DNA of 64,000 nt from Dipodascopsis uninucleata var. uninucleata (GCA_030568195.1 JAJLTO010000002.1:1302001-1366000); one strand, 5' to 3'; positions 45,642-56,420 are shown, counted from the stretch's first letter. The notes: generated from the sequence alone by a model not told the origin. Program-made: numbers and translations.

Positions 45642-46368
45642 TTTGATTCTAAAACGACCGGCGATTTAAAGAAGACCAAAAAATATTATTCATGAAAGTT
45701 AATGATATACTGAGGAAAAATTGTTTTGCTCTTTATATCCTTTTGCTCATCCATCCCACCAACGCTCTTATTATATAATCATATATATATATATAGAATC
45801 TGGCTATCAAATAAGCCTGTGAACGTGACAGTTATGACTAGTGGCTGATAATAGTGGCGCGGAACTGTTACTGCCACATAATCATGGTCAGATTTCAGTC
45901 AGGTGATCTTACTTCATTCTAGTTTCCGGGTCATTTGTAATTCCGGATGTTCAAGACTGTAGAGATGATGGGTCAGATTAATTCTGCTAAAGGTTCTTTG
46001 TCAAAAAATTTTACCGCAGATACCGATCCTGCCGGTACGGTTAAGGTTATCTTTCGTGACCCCCACATCGTTTCTTACTTTGTCATAGGATTTATTGCTT
46101 AGGGTTATTATTCGATTGTCAGATACTAAATCGGGTCAGAATCTACAGCGGCTCGCTCGGTTCTGGAAATTTAAGCCATGCCTTTATTGTTAATAGATTA
46201 TACTCCAATATGTATATATAGCTTGCTCTCGCAGAAAGAAACTTGGGGTTGCTGTCATTTGCAGTTGTTTGAAACCGCCCTTATTTGTGATAAAATTTTT
46301 TTCCCGTCGTTCTGTACAAGAGAATTGAGATCTCCAATATCTATCGACGAATTCCTATAAAGAGCGAG
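45642..46368. other. Divergent promoter region upstream of gluconokinase
   Basis: A TTAGGGTTA box at 46099-46107 lies between two divergent starts, about 260 bp before gluconokinase. A TA run is at 45780-45796. CCTATAAAG at 46347-46355 just before the ATG could act as a TATA-like box but is too close to the start to be a good one. Confidence 0.45.
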
Positions 46369-47045
46369 ATGAGTCATACATATACTGTTTTCATTGTCTC
46401 GGGTCCTGCGGGATGTGGTAAAACTACTGTTGCTCAGTATCTATCGGAGCAGTTCCAAGCGCCCTTTGTCGAAGGTGATAGCTTACATGATGAGACCAGC
46501 ATTGCAAAGATGGCAAATGGAATTCCTCTTACCGATGAAGATAGAGGTCCATGGCTTTTGAAGCTCATTCCAGAAGCTCTTAATAGGATCAGGGAAGGAA
46601 AGACAGAAAATCCAAATAAATTTGCATTTATTGCCTGTTCTGCGTTGAAAAAAGTGTATAGGGATTGTCTACGTACATCTGCCCGAGAGTTGCGTGACCG
46701 ATTTGGTGTTTCCATCGGCGTGAGATTTTTGTATCTTAAAGCTGACCCAGAGGAGCTCTATGCTCGTGTTAGAGATCGACAGTCTCATTACATGAAGGTA
46801 TTTAACTGAATGCTGTAGCAGTTTCTCGAAGAGATTGCACAGTTTGCTATTTTGATTGCTGTTTTTACTAATCATTTTCTGTAATTTCACAACAACAGGA
46901 GTCTATGGTCGCAAGTCAGATTACTACCCTTGAGGAACCTGCTATTAGTGAGACTGACATTATTACTATTTCCGTAGCAAAGAGGTCAATTGACCAAGTC
47001 AAGGCTCTCTCAAAGGATGCCCTTCTCAAGGGCATGTCTTTATAG
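46369..47045 (+). CDS. Gluconokinase (gluconate kinase, GntK family)
   Basis: Two exons, 46369-46797 and 46899-47045, give 191 aa, the usual size of GntK/YDR248C proteins. The enzyme phosphorylates D-gluconate with ATP to 6-phosphogluconate, feeding the pentose phosphate pathway. The P-loop is at residues 12-20 (GPAGCGKTT). The gluconate-binding region EGDSLHDETSIAKMANGIPL and LTDEDRGPWL follows, then ACSALKKVYRDCLR and the lid RDRQSHYMK. The splice falls right after HYMK, and exon 2 continues ESMVASQITTLEEP, exactly as in the family (HYMKxSMVxSQxxxLE). The tail VKALSKDALLKGMSL replaces the usual short end. Confidence 0.95.
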
Positions 47046-48162
47046 ACGGTTAATTTATTATTATATTTTTATGTTTGGGTTTCTGATGGAAGACGATATT
47101 TGGCCTGCACTTGTATTTGATAGAGTATACGCAAGATAGACATTTAATAACACTTGTTTGATTTTTCTGTTAATTTATGATTATATGTACCATCGATTAT
47201 CTGGTTATAACTGTTTTTATTGTCATCAACGAACAAAGATAAGGAGAAACGACCGACCAGTGGGGATTACGGAGTATCATCTTGATATGTTAATAGTATG
47301 CGAATATATCATTCAAATGACGAAGTTCATGTCATTTTATACGATCAAGATATGGAAACCACTACACGCAACCAGAGACAAAAGAAAGTATGACCATAAA
47401 CTAAGTAAAACACGCTTAAACTCTTGAGCTCAAGTATGCTCGTGTGAGCAGAGATCTTCGGGTTCGCTCTCCATTGTTGGCGCGTAGCAATTGCTCTTCT
47501 TGAAGAGCATCCAGTTGCAATAAGAACCTATGTCTGACAATGCAAAGAATATTTAAAGACGTCAGAGCCACAGATGTTTTTCGTCAAAAATTACTATCTA
47601 GTAATTGGCGCTCTAAAATGACCATTGACTAAAACAATTCTAAAGATATCTCTAGCATAACTGTTGGTTAATCTCACCAGAACCTTGCCCAAGAGAATTT
47701 GTCTATAACATAACTTATTAGTCATAATATAATACTACAGATAGAATTGGGTGATTAGTCACGTGATATGATGAGTGACAAGGGCGGTTTACGTTATCGC
47801 AAAGCACTACCCAAGATTTTTGCCATTTTATTCAGCGGGCTTAAGATTGCAAATATCTTGTATGTCGTCAGTGTACTATCAGAAAATTAATAGACTTGAC
47901 CAACGACTTAAGAAGCTATTCATTCTTAAGGTAGCAGAGATAGCTATATCAAAGAAACGTAATTGTGGTTGGGCGTGGTAAGTTTACAAATATTGCAAGG
48001 AAGTAGCCAAGGCAATGAATGATAGGTATCCAATATCGGGTTTACTGTTGTTCAATTATAGTTAGCAGAAATAGAACTGGCACAGCGGAAGAAACGATAG
48101 TCATCTAACTTGAGATAGTATTTAGAATATTAGATATATATATCCCTGTCATTTAATTCAAA
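47046..48162. other. Intergenic region with possible very small genes
   Basis: No gene is firmly supported. On the minus strand, 47425-47533 reads after an acceptor-like CAG as HRFLLQLDALQEEQLLRANN and ends YLSSRV-stop, a helical, plausible C-terminal exon; an ATG frame at 47590-47727 lies upstream of it. On the plus strand, an ATG at about 47862 opens MSSVYYQKINRLDQRLKKLF, with GTAGCA and GTAAGT donor-like sites soon after and an acceptor at 48058-48060. Both are very small and I recognise neither family. Confidence 0.3.
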
Positions 48163-49133
48163 ATGTCGCTTTTTTTCAAGTCACCTCTTGATATCGAGAT
48201 TCGCTTAGACGGCGAAGACCAGCGAAAACATGTAGACGTCCGGATTGACAAGAGACGTAAAGAGAAAGTTCCTCTATTTCTTGATGGTGATGCTGTCAAG
48301 GGAACTGTAACGGTTAGGCCAAAAGATGGCAGGCGGTTAGAGCACATCGGCATAAAAGTTCAATTCATTGGAACAATTGGTAAGTGAGCAAGTGAACTGG
48401 AAGTAGTGTGGTTTGTTGATAGTGAGATATGAATGGAACAGACAAATGGTTAATGAATGAAATAGAATTGTTTTCAGATAGGGGAAATACATACGATTTC
48501 CTGACTCTAGGTCAGGAACTTGCTGCTCCAGGAGAGTTACACCATCCAGAGACATACAATTTCGAGTTTAGAAACGTTGAGAAACAGTTTGAGAGCTACA
48601 ATGGCATCAATGTGCGACTACGTTACTTTGTCAGAGTGACAGTGGGTAGAAGAATGGCAGATGTCATTCGTGAGAAGGATATCTGGGTTTATTCGTATAA
48701 TATTCCTCCTGATACAGTCAGTTCAATCAAAATGGATGTTGGTATTGAGGATTGTCTGCATATCGAGTTTGAGTATTCCAAATCACGGTACCATTTGAAA
48801 GATGTTATAGTTGGTAGAATCTACTTCCTTTTGGTTCGTCTAAAGATTAAACACATGGAACTTTCTATTATCAGACGAGAAACCACTGGTACTCCACCTA
48901 ACCAATACAACGAGAGCGAAACTCTGGTGAGATTTGAAATTATGGATGGAGCGCCAGTCAGAGGAGAAACTATTCCAATTCGACTTTTCTTGGGAGGCTT
49001 CGATTTGACGCCTACTTATAGAGACGTAAATAAAAAGTTCTCTACACGAACTTTCTTGTCATTAGTGTTGATCGATGAGGATGCTCGAAGATATTTTAAA
49101 CAGAGTGAAATTGTACTCTACAGACAGCCATAA
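48163..49133 (+). CDS. VPS26: Retromer cargo-trimer subunit VPS26
   Basis: Two exons, 48163-48379 and 48466-49133, give 294 aa. VPS26 is an arrestin-fold protein that binds VPS35 in the endosomal retromer. The family signature runs through the whole chain: SLFFKSPLDIEIRLDGEDQR, GTVTVRPKDGRRLEHIGIKV, the spliced join QFIGTIG then EIELFSDRGNTYDF, LTLGQELAAPGELHHPETYN, FEFRNVEKQFESYNGINVRL RYFVRVT, KDIWVYSY, VGIEDCLHIEFEYSKSRYHL and HMELSIIRRETTG. The C-terminal lobe has VRGETIPIRLFLGGFDLTPT. It ends at QSEIVLYRQP without the long tails of some homologues. VPS5, the membrane-bending partner of the same coat, is in this window. Confidence 0.97.
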
Positions 49134-49670
49134 TTCATGATATCAATTAGTATCTCGATTACTATAACGGTTTTAATTCTTTTCAAGTTCTTTTACGCAG
49201 TCTTTTATTGTCTGATGCTTCAGTGAATTTATATCTCGAAGTTTAAGAGATATTTTTTAAATCTTTTCATACTTCATGCTTAACAATTTTGTATGTATGT
49301 CTATTGATTTATGCTTCTGCATGCTTTCGTATGCGTATTGTTTTATAGTGTTTGTTATTAGTAATTTGATGGTCATAAACAAGATGAGTTATTTATTATG
49401 CACGATATTTGATAGGCTATCAAGTTTACTTAATATTAAATAAAGTATGACGGATATTTTAATACGGCATTTGAAGAATTTGCAATTCTGTACCAACCCA
49501 AAATTTATTCTTGTATATTTCATGTTACATTCATCAAAGCTACAGTGATATGTTGAATCACAAATTTTATCTACCTTTTGCTTGCACATAGCCCAAAAAA
49601 TACTAAGTCACTGCGAAATAATGCTGGAGTAGTAACCATTCTCCTCTATAAACTAATAATCTGGATCAAA
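49134..49670. other. Convergent 3' interval
   Basis: AT-rich DNA between the VPS26 and ZAP1-like stops. No gene or RNA was recognised. Confidence 0.5.
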
Positions 49671-51635
49671 CTATGAGGAAGAGTCAACCTTCACATCTGT
49701 TATACCAGCTATCAACGGCATAGACTGTACTTTGTTGATCGAATTATTTGCGTGTGTTCGCATATGCCTTACCAGCTGATCGTGTCGTAGAAAACTCTTT
49801 TCACATCCGTAAGCCGTACAACGGAACCTCTTCTCTGCTCTATGTGTACGCATGTGTTTTGCCAAATTAGACGACTCTGAAAATGAGCGAGTACAACCTG
49901 GCCAACGACATTTTAGTGGCTTGTCTCCGGTATGGACTCGTATATGAACTGATAAGGCAGTACTTGCCGCGAACTTCTTTCCACAAATCTTGCATTCATG
50001 TGGTTTTTCCCCTGAATGAACTCTTAGATGTTGAGTAAGAACTATTTGTTCTGCAAACCTTTTACCACACACTTCACACACATATGGGCGGTTTTGTGTG
50101 TGAATTTGTAAATGTCTTATTATCTTTTGACGTTGATGGAAAGGCCTACAACTACGATCACATCCTTTCCAATAGCAGACATACGTTTGCTTGCGGGATC
50201 CAACATGCATATTACTCACATGCTCACTAAGGGCTTGAGCAGTATCAAATATTTCGCCGCAAACAGTGTCATCAGTTGTCCAAAGGCATTGATGTTGTTT
50301 GACAGTTTCTGGATTTCCCCTTTTCAGCTCTTGATTCTTATAATAATGAGATTGTGAATGCTGTGTTTCATCCACATGGTCAGCAGAATGGTGTTGATGT
50401 GCATGCATGTGGTAATGTAATGATTGCGGATGACAGGAAATGTATTGATTGGTTCCATGCTGGTGCTGATGTTGATTCTGGTGCTGCGACTGCTCATTTA
50501 TTAATTGGTGCTGATGACTCCTCAGACTTGATTCACCGTGCCATTCTGAAAGACCTTGGAATCCATCCAGTGGTAACACATGAGTATTCGCGATATGAGA
50601 TAATAAATTGTCAGATGTTAGCGTAGTGAACGAGCAAGCATCCCATTCGCACTGCAATTGGTTAGAATCCAGATGGCTCGCTAGATGTGTATCCAAAGCA
50701 GAAACATCCGAGTACATATCAGTACAGTTATTCCAGTGACACTGAATTGGCTTCTCAGACGTATCAGTAAGCTGTACAGCAGATGCATTCGTGAAATGTG
50801 ACTGCGAATTAACAGTTGGAGCCACATGCTCCATCTTGACATGTGCTAATAAGGCATCCAACTCATCAGTAACCACACCACAAGAGTCCCACAAACAATG
50901 CTGTTGTTGGATGTTAGAGTCTGCAACACTGTGAGAACAATTATCTTTTTGTCGACAGTCCTCACGGTGCAGATGTTCAAGGAACGAGATGTGCGTAGTT
51001 CTTAAATGACTGTCTAAATCCTCTAATGAACTAAAAGCAAAAGAACAGTCATCGCCCCAGTGACACAGCTTGCCATGCTGAGCACTATTTGCATGGTCAC
51101 ACTGTCTTATGGCTTCATTCACAGGTGTCAATACAGGACTTGATACCGCAGAAGAGCAAGAAGATACCGCAGCAGTGCAGCAAATAGAAGACTGAGAGTC
51201 AAATGAACATTGTCCACAAGCGTAGTCCGTCATGTCAGATGCTTTCGTGTAGCAAATTTCATGGCCCGCACCGCTACTGCTATAAACGCCAGCATTGCAA
51301 TGGTCTCCTGAAAGATTGCATGGTACTGTCACACAAGGCTCGCATGGTTCACACGGCTCACATAATAACGCATCGCATTCGGGTAGAGTGCAATCCGGCA
51401 GATCGCAATGTACTTCAATATCGCCATCGCAATCAGGGCTACCACAGTCTCCTAGATTACTCGGTTTCAAGCATAAATCGTGCTTGCAGCTCCACTGAAA
51501 ACCACAATAACACTCATTAAATAGGCTAGATGAGACGCTCTCCTGCCTATCCATAGTTTCACCCAGTACTTGATCTTGCATGGGCGCAGACATATCGACA
51601 ACAGCGACTTGATTATACGTTGTAGTTTGCACCAT
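49671..51635 (-). CDS. ZAP1: ZAP1-like zinc-responsive C2H2 transcription factor
   Basis: Single exon, 654 aa. The C-terminal block matches the yeast zinc regulator Zap1: CYWKGCDRSCRPFHQRQKII, CEVCGKRFAEQIVLTQHLRV, CKICGKKFAASTALSVHIRV, CRWPGCTRSFSESSNLAKHM and CTAYGCEKSFLRHDQLVRHM (about 487-627) as DNA-binding fingers. Ahead of it are five further C2H2 units, four with the CxW start seen in the zinc-sensing fingers of Zap1 (near 191, 247, 299 and 329) and one at 450. Residues 41-160 contain 21 cysteines, including a CEPCEPCEPC repeat, and residues 373-430 are rich in His and Gln. Zap1 activates zinc-uptake genes when zinc is low; here the many Cys and His residues suggest an enlarged sensor. 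A 16-bp palindrome with a ZRE-like core lies upstream. Confidence 0.85.
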   Translation of the reverse strand: MVQTTTYNQVAVVDMSAPMQDQVLGETMDRQESVSSSLFNECYCGFQWSCKHDLCLKPSNLGDCGSPDCDGDIEVHCDLPDCTLPECDALLCEPCEPCEPCVTVPCNLSGDHCNAGVYSSSGAGHEICYTKASDMTDYACGQCSFDSQSSICCTAAVSSCSSAVSSPVLTPVNEAIRQCDHANSAQHGKLCHWGDDCSFAFSSLEDLDSHLRTTHISFLEHLHREDCRQKDNCSHSVADSNIQQQHCLWDSCGVVTDELDALLAHVKMEHVAPTVNSQSHFTNASAVQLTDTSEKPIQCHWNNCTDMYSDVSALDTHLASHLDSNQLQCEWDACSFTTLTSDNLLSHIANTHVLPLDGFQGLSEWHGESSLRSHQHQLINEQSQHQNQHQHQHGTNQYISCHPQSLHYHMHAHQHHSADHVDETQHSQSHYYKNQELKRGNPETVKQHQCLWTTDDTVCGEIFDTAQALSEHVSNMHVGSRKQTYVCYWKGCDRSCRPFHQRQKIIRHLQIHTQNRPYVCEVCGKRFAEQIVLTQHLRVHSGEKPHECKICGKKFAASTALSVHIRVHTGDKPLKCRWPGCTRSFSESSNLAKHMRTHRAEKRFRCTAYGCEKSFLRHDQLVRHMRTHANNSINKVQSMPLIAGITDVKVDSSS

Positions 51636-53083
51636 ATCCAGTTTTTGGTCAATAAGCTCAAACCCCGCAGATAGTTGCTACATGAAACGCTTTGCAGCCT
51701 AAAAGTTATACTGAAAATGAAAAATAAACCAAACAGAAAAGCAAAAGACAATAATGCTAATAGAAGTCTACTCTTGTTATATACTGGTCGTAGTCATGAA
51801 AATCTGAGCAGGCAGAAGATATATACTTCGCAGGATGTTAAATTGCAGAACAAGCAATAAATTTAATTTCTGTTGATTGCTTATTCTTCAATATACTCCG
51901 TAGTATTAGAATAACTTAGAAACTGAGTAACCTCCAATAGACAATTGTACTTTTCCCTCTTTCTTACTGAACTGTGCTCGAGACTCGTCTAAAATCAATC
52001 AACAGTTCATCCGTAGAATTAGAGCAACTTTATGGCTATTACTGTATAAACTTGTATATTGCAAATATTTGTCCTTTGATAAACCTATGGATACTTTCGA
52101 GTGGTCTCCATAGCCTTGCAAGCTATGAAAAAATTATCAGAAACCTTCCAGGTACCTCCACGCTGGCAGCCGACTGACTGACTCTAAACTACAGCATGCG
52201 AATTGGCTCTACTAAAATTGCGTGCGGCGAGCTTTATCATCCAGAACCACCTTGGTGGTTAGCAAATGGCGGTTAAGGGTTATATGCAGTAAGTCCACTC
52301 GAATGCACTAGTAAATTATATATACTAAGAGATTAGTATCTGATGAGATAATACTGTACACCTCGTTATGTAATGCACTAGACGGGTAGCTTCATGCAAC
52401 TGGAATTGAGGAAGCATATTAATAGTCAGATTAGAGAGCACTAATTAATAAAGTAAATACAGGAATCACTTGGAACGAAAATTGAATTTTAAGCATTTCC
52501 TGTGGGTCGATGCTGCGGAACTTGTCTGATATATTATTACGAAGGATGCTTACTGTGACTTTCCTGTCGACAGACGGAGGGAGGCTTCGATACTCTTAAC
52601 GCATTCAATTTTATAGAAAGTTGCGACCAACAAATGAGATTGTCTCCTGTCTTGATTTCCCTAGATTGATATGGACGTATCATCACCTGACTATTGGACG
52701 TCGAGTGGTTAACTCAATACAAATTCCTCGTAGAAAATTACGTCTTCAAGTATTTGACAACAATGTACTTGTAAACATTACCATCGCTCTTACCATATTA
52801 TCTGACAACAGCATTAGAAACTAGAAAATTAAAAAAGAGAGACGAGAAGAGCCAAAGCACGATATAGTTGCACGCTAAATAATTTAATTTGCGGCACTAG
52901 AAGCTCAGCAGCGACCCAAAAGACACATAGTTCGCAAAGCTACTACTACTTGCTACAGAGATATTATACAATATTGTAAACTGCATAACTCATTATTGAG
53001 ACTTAAATGCACTTAATTTAAGTAATTGAAATATTCGACGCAACTCTCAAATTTATCCTTCAAAGTAGAAATGAATGACCAAT
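51636..53083. other. Long intergenic region upstream of ZAP1-like gene
   Basis: 1.4 kb holding the ZAP1-like promoter and the 3' end of the allophanate hydrolase gene. Apart from the palindrome at 52245-52260 and an AAGGGTTA at 52275-52282, I saw nothing. A 67-codon frame at 52621-52824 has no recognisable content. Confidence 0.45.
52245..52260. promoter_or_regulatory. Perfect 16-bp palindrome with ZRE-like core
   Basis: AACCACCTTGGTGGTT is a perfect palindrome 610 bp upstream of the ZAP1-like ATG. Its inner 11 bp, ACCTTGGTGGT, match the Zap1 zinc-response element ACCTTNAAGGT at eight of ten fixed positions. Yeast ZAP1 activates its own promoter through such an element, so an autoregulatory site is plausible. 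Confidence 0.4.
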
Positions 53084-54985
53084 TCAGATACTTGCCAAAT
53101 AAGCTTTCCAACCGCCAAAGCTGGAAACATCTGCAGCATCAAGATAACCCACTTCTTCGCAAATAAATCCCTTTATCCAAGTCCCATCCTTCAGCTCAAT
53201 TGACCCAATTCCCAATGGACTTGGAATAAGGGCAACAAATTCACCGAATCTTGCAATAGGAACACTATAAATCTCGAGAGCAACCTCCGATCCTCCCTCA
53301 GGAACACGACGTAATCCTGGTTTTGCTGGTGCAGTATTCTTTAATGCATATAACTTGTAGTTTGGAGAAGTGGTTGTACTCGACACAAATTCCGCCTTCA
53401 CGTCCTCTAATTGGTAATGCAGGGGCAATCCCTTAAGATGAGCGCCAACAACAGCAACATTGATGGAACGACCAGCATCCTTTTCAGCAGGTAAGGGAGG
53501 CACTATATCGGTCTTATGTGGAATAGTCACCTTTTCTAAGGCACCAATCTTACGACTTTTTGGACCAAGATACCTTTGAGCTAAATCAAGAAGTGCATAA
53601 TCAGTGTGTTTTCGTGAAATCAAAGTGACGCCAAAAGGCATTCTGTCCTCAGAACGAAATCCTGCAGGAATTGCTAAGGCTGCAAGGTCGGAAAAGTTGA
53701 CAAAATTGGTGTACGTGCCTTGATTGAAGTTCGGTCCAAATGGATCTGCCTGAATTTCAGCAATTGTTGGAGACATTGGTGCCGTTGGAACTAAAAATCC
53801 ATCACAATCAGCGAACTTAGTCTCAATCTCTCGAACAAGGTCTCGTCGGAGATGCTCCCAGTCAAATTTGTCAGCAGCACTGAATTTAGTTGCTGAGCCG
53901 ATGATTTTGCGTACTGTAGGATCCATAGCATCAGGATCATTTTCAATAATCTTTCGAACAACCGTGTATCTCTCGGCAACCCAGGGTCCCTCGAAGAGAC
54001 ACGCTCCCAGTCTATACATAGGAGTGAAGTCAGATGGTACGAGTTCAACTCCAAGAGCTTGAAACTCAGCAACAGCTTGTTTCCAAAGAGGATCGTTTTG
54101 TGTATCTGTAAACCATTGCGGAACATCTGGGATAGCCAATCGCGGCCTTGGCCCAAAACTGTTGAGCATCTTTTCCGGTAATGGACGGGCGTAAGCATCT
54201 GCTGGATCATATTTGGCTACAATTCCAAAAACTTCCCGGGAATCTGGCAAATTCTGAGCAAAAATTGAAACACAATCAAGCTCTCGACACGCTGGAACAA
54301 CACCTGTAGCACTTAATGCTCCCTTAGATGGTTTAAGTCCAATCAGATTATTATGCATAGCAGGTACTCTGCCTGATCCAGCTGTGTCTGACCCAAGAGA
54401 GAAAGGTACTAGACCTCGTGCAACGACATTAGAAGATCCAGAAGAGGATCCACCTGCACAATGCAAGTCAGAAAGCGCACTAGGAACAATACCATAAGGA
54501 GATCGTGTTCCCACCAGTCCAGTAGCAAACTGATCCATATTGGTCTTACAAACAGGAATAGCACCTGCAGCCTTTAAAGTCTTTATAACTTCCGCATCCT
54601 TTTCAGGCTCGTACTTGAAAGCAGGACAGGCAACAGTAGTTGGTAATCCAGCAACATCAATGTTGTCCTTTGGAGCAAACGGAACACCGTAAAGTGGTAA
54701 ATCCTGTAATACTATATTAGTATCTAGAAATATGTGTAACTATGCCATAAACTAATTCGCAAACGATAGCGAAGAGCAATACCTACTAACCTTGCAATTT
54801 GGAATAGATTGAAGCTCTGCCCATTGCTTTCTTAAAAACTCCTCATCAGCAATTGTGATCATTGCAACATCGTCCTTCTTATAGGTAGAAACTAGTGAAA
54901 TAATACGAGCGATGGCATCTTCAGACGAGCTTTCTCTCTGTGCTGTAAGCCATTCTGGAATTGTCCAGCCAATTGTATCCGTCAT
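53084..54985 (-). CDS. Allophanate hydrolase (free-standing)
   Basis: Two exons, 54985-54791 and 54703-53084, give 604 aa, nearly the size of bacterial AtzF (605). It is an amidase-signature enzyme: catalytic Lys77 in APKDNIDVAGLPTT, the cis-Ser in HCAGGSSSGSSN (about 147-157), and nucleophile Ser175 in GSDTAGSGRVPA. A C-terminal allophanate-hydrolase domain starts near 470 (NVAVVGAHLKGLPLHYQLED) and ends with EEVGYLDAADVSSFGGW. It splits allophanate to ammonia and CO2, the second step of ATP-dependent urea breakdown. In Dur1,2 of budding yeasts this domain is fused to urea carboxylase; here nothing else is fused, and no carboxylase is in the window. The intron argues that the gene is resident, not a recent bacterial arrival. 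It is more purine/GC-balanced than its neighbours. Confidence 0.93.
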
Positions 54986-55830
54986 GGTTTACTGATAAAA
55001 GAAAGTAACTAGTAAGAGTGCTTTTTTCACGTATTCTTCTCTAGAGAACTGCCTACGGGAAGAATATATATATCTATATATTATGCGTGAGAGCTTGTAA
55101 ACTTGTTTGCTTTGTATCTGAAAGATAGTTTTCCACTGTAAGCAGTGAATAGAGTATCGAGCGATAAAGCAATAAACCAGAAGCTCGAGCCTCCTGGAGT
55201 CAATGCAAGTTGTTACTTTACCCGCGGCGGGCGCCGCCGCCCGTTTAAATCGATATATAATGAGAGAAGGTCGCAATTACACAGCATTGATCATTGTATT
55301 TGATATATTTGCAGGGTCTACAGGATAATGTATTGCTTTTTCCCATTCTTTCACTTATACTCTATGTAGGTTATTTGTCCTATATCCTCCGCTTGCAGTG
55401 AAGTGACGCGACATGAAAAGAATTGTGCTGACATTTAATTAATAAACTTTATCTACGAACAGGGTCTTCTAAATAGACATAAAAGATCGCATATTTATTA
55501 ATGAGAACCAAATGGGAAAATTTTACTAAATGAAAGAGAAAAAAGAACAACTATTTGTGGTTAATAATTTTGGTCACCACCATAATGCTGAAAAATCACG
55601 CTTGAAAATATTTCTCCATGAGTTTGGCAATATCTTCGATGAGTTCTCGTTGACCAAGTCGTCTGCATGAACAACAAAAATGTTCTTATTAATGACACAA
55701 TAAGCAAGTCCTAGACTTAATCAGTAAGGACTATAGCTATGTAGAACAATTCTGAACTCAAGATATATATATATATTCCTTATAGCATGCTCACATAACC
55801 AAACAGCTAAGCTGAAAAATTAAAAAAATT
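54986..55830. other. Promoter of allophanate hydrolase and intergenic DNA
   Basis: AT-rich region broken by one 23-bp all-GC block (listed separately) about 240 bp upstream of the allophanate hydrolase ATG. No gene was recognised. Confidence 0.45.
55221..55243. repeat. All-GC block able to form a hairpin
   Basis: Twenty-three consecutive G/C bases in otherwise AT-rich DNA. Bases 55224-55230 (GCGGCGG) pair with 55234-55240 (CCGCCGC) around a 3-base loop. The GGCGG/CCGCC core resembles the Ume6 URS1 site, which represses nitrogen-catabolic genes in yeast, but the match is partial. Confidence 0.7.
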
Positions 55831-55935
55831 GGGGTCATCCCGGGCTCGATCCGGGGTCTCCTGCAGTTTGCAAACACAAGTCAGCAGAGCTTCGTAACAC
55901 CCGAAGCAGGCATACTACCACTATACTAATGACCC
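55831..55935 (-). tRNA. tRNA-Pro (CGG) with 34-nt intron
   Basis: Read on the minus strand, the 7-bp acceptor stem GGGTCAT/ATGACCC is perfect. The D-arm region is TAGTATAGTGGTAGTATG (A box). The anticodon stem is CCTGC/GCAGG, and the T-stem CCCGG/CCGGG encloses loop ATCGAGC (B box). The spliced loop is TTCGGGT, so the anticodon is CGG (proline); this loop is identical to that of other tRNA-Pro. A 34-nt intron (55866-55899) sits at the canonical place after base 37. The discriminator base is C and a T7 terminator follows within three bases. The mature tRNA is 71 nt before CCA addition. Confidence 0.92.
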
Positions 55936-56420
55936 TAAACATTAGCCTTTATATATCAAAATAATTTATATTAGTGAGAGTATTCGATGTTAGGGTATAC
56001 ATGTAAGAATCCATTCAAGTTCGCGAGATGCTATCCAGCAAACCTGGATATATATAGAACGAGCAAAGGAAGTCTCAAGAGCTGAAAAAGTTAAAATCAC
56101 TAGGCATTTTATGTTGTGAATTGCTACATGAGTATATTTATTGTAAATATACTAACTCTGATGCTCTATCTTTGAAGTTCTAAGAACAATCATTAGAGAA
56201 AAATACGTACGTATAATCTTAGATCAGGTACTATCGCTATCCATTTATCTGCGCCATAAGAGCAGCCTTTACAATTGACGAGGCGTCTATTAGATAAGTA
56301 GTGTAGCGTCGATATCGATCTGGATTTAAACGATTTCTATGGATAATAGTGATACTTGTTAAAGCTTTATACAGTATAGGCGTGATTAGATGAAGTGAAT
56401 TTGGTAATACTCTCTTCCTC
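55936..56420. other. Interval between tRNA and CLC gene
   Basis: Promoter-type AT-rich DNA. A TTAGGGT box lies at 55990-55996, between the tRNA 5' end and the CLC ATG. No gene was seen. Confidence 0.45.

Noticed and set aside
47455-47475. GGGTTCGCTC as a tRNA B box
   Set aside because: No acceptor stem, A box or T-rich terminator could be placed around it.
52621-52824. 67-codon frame downstream of the allophanate hydrolase stop
   Set aside because: Short, no recognisable content and no conservation evidence available.
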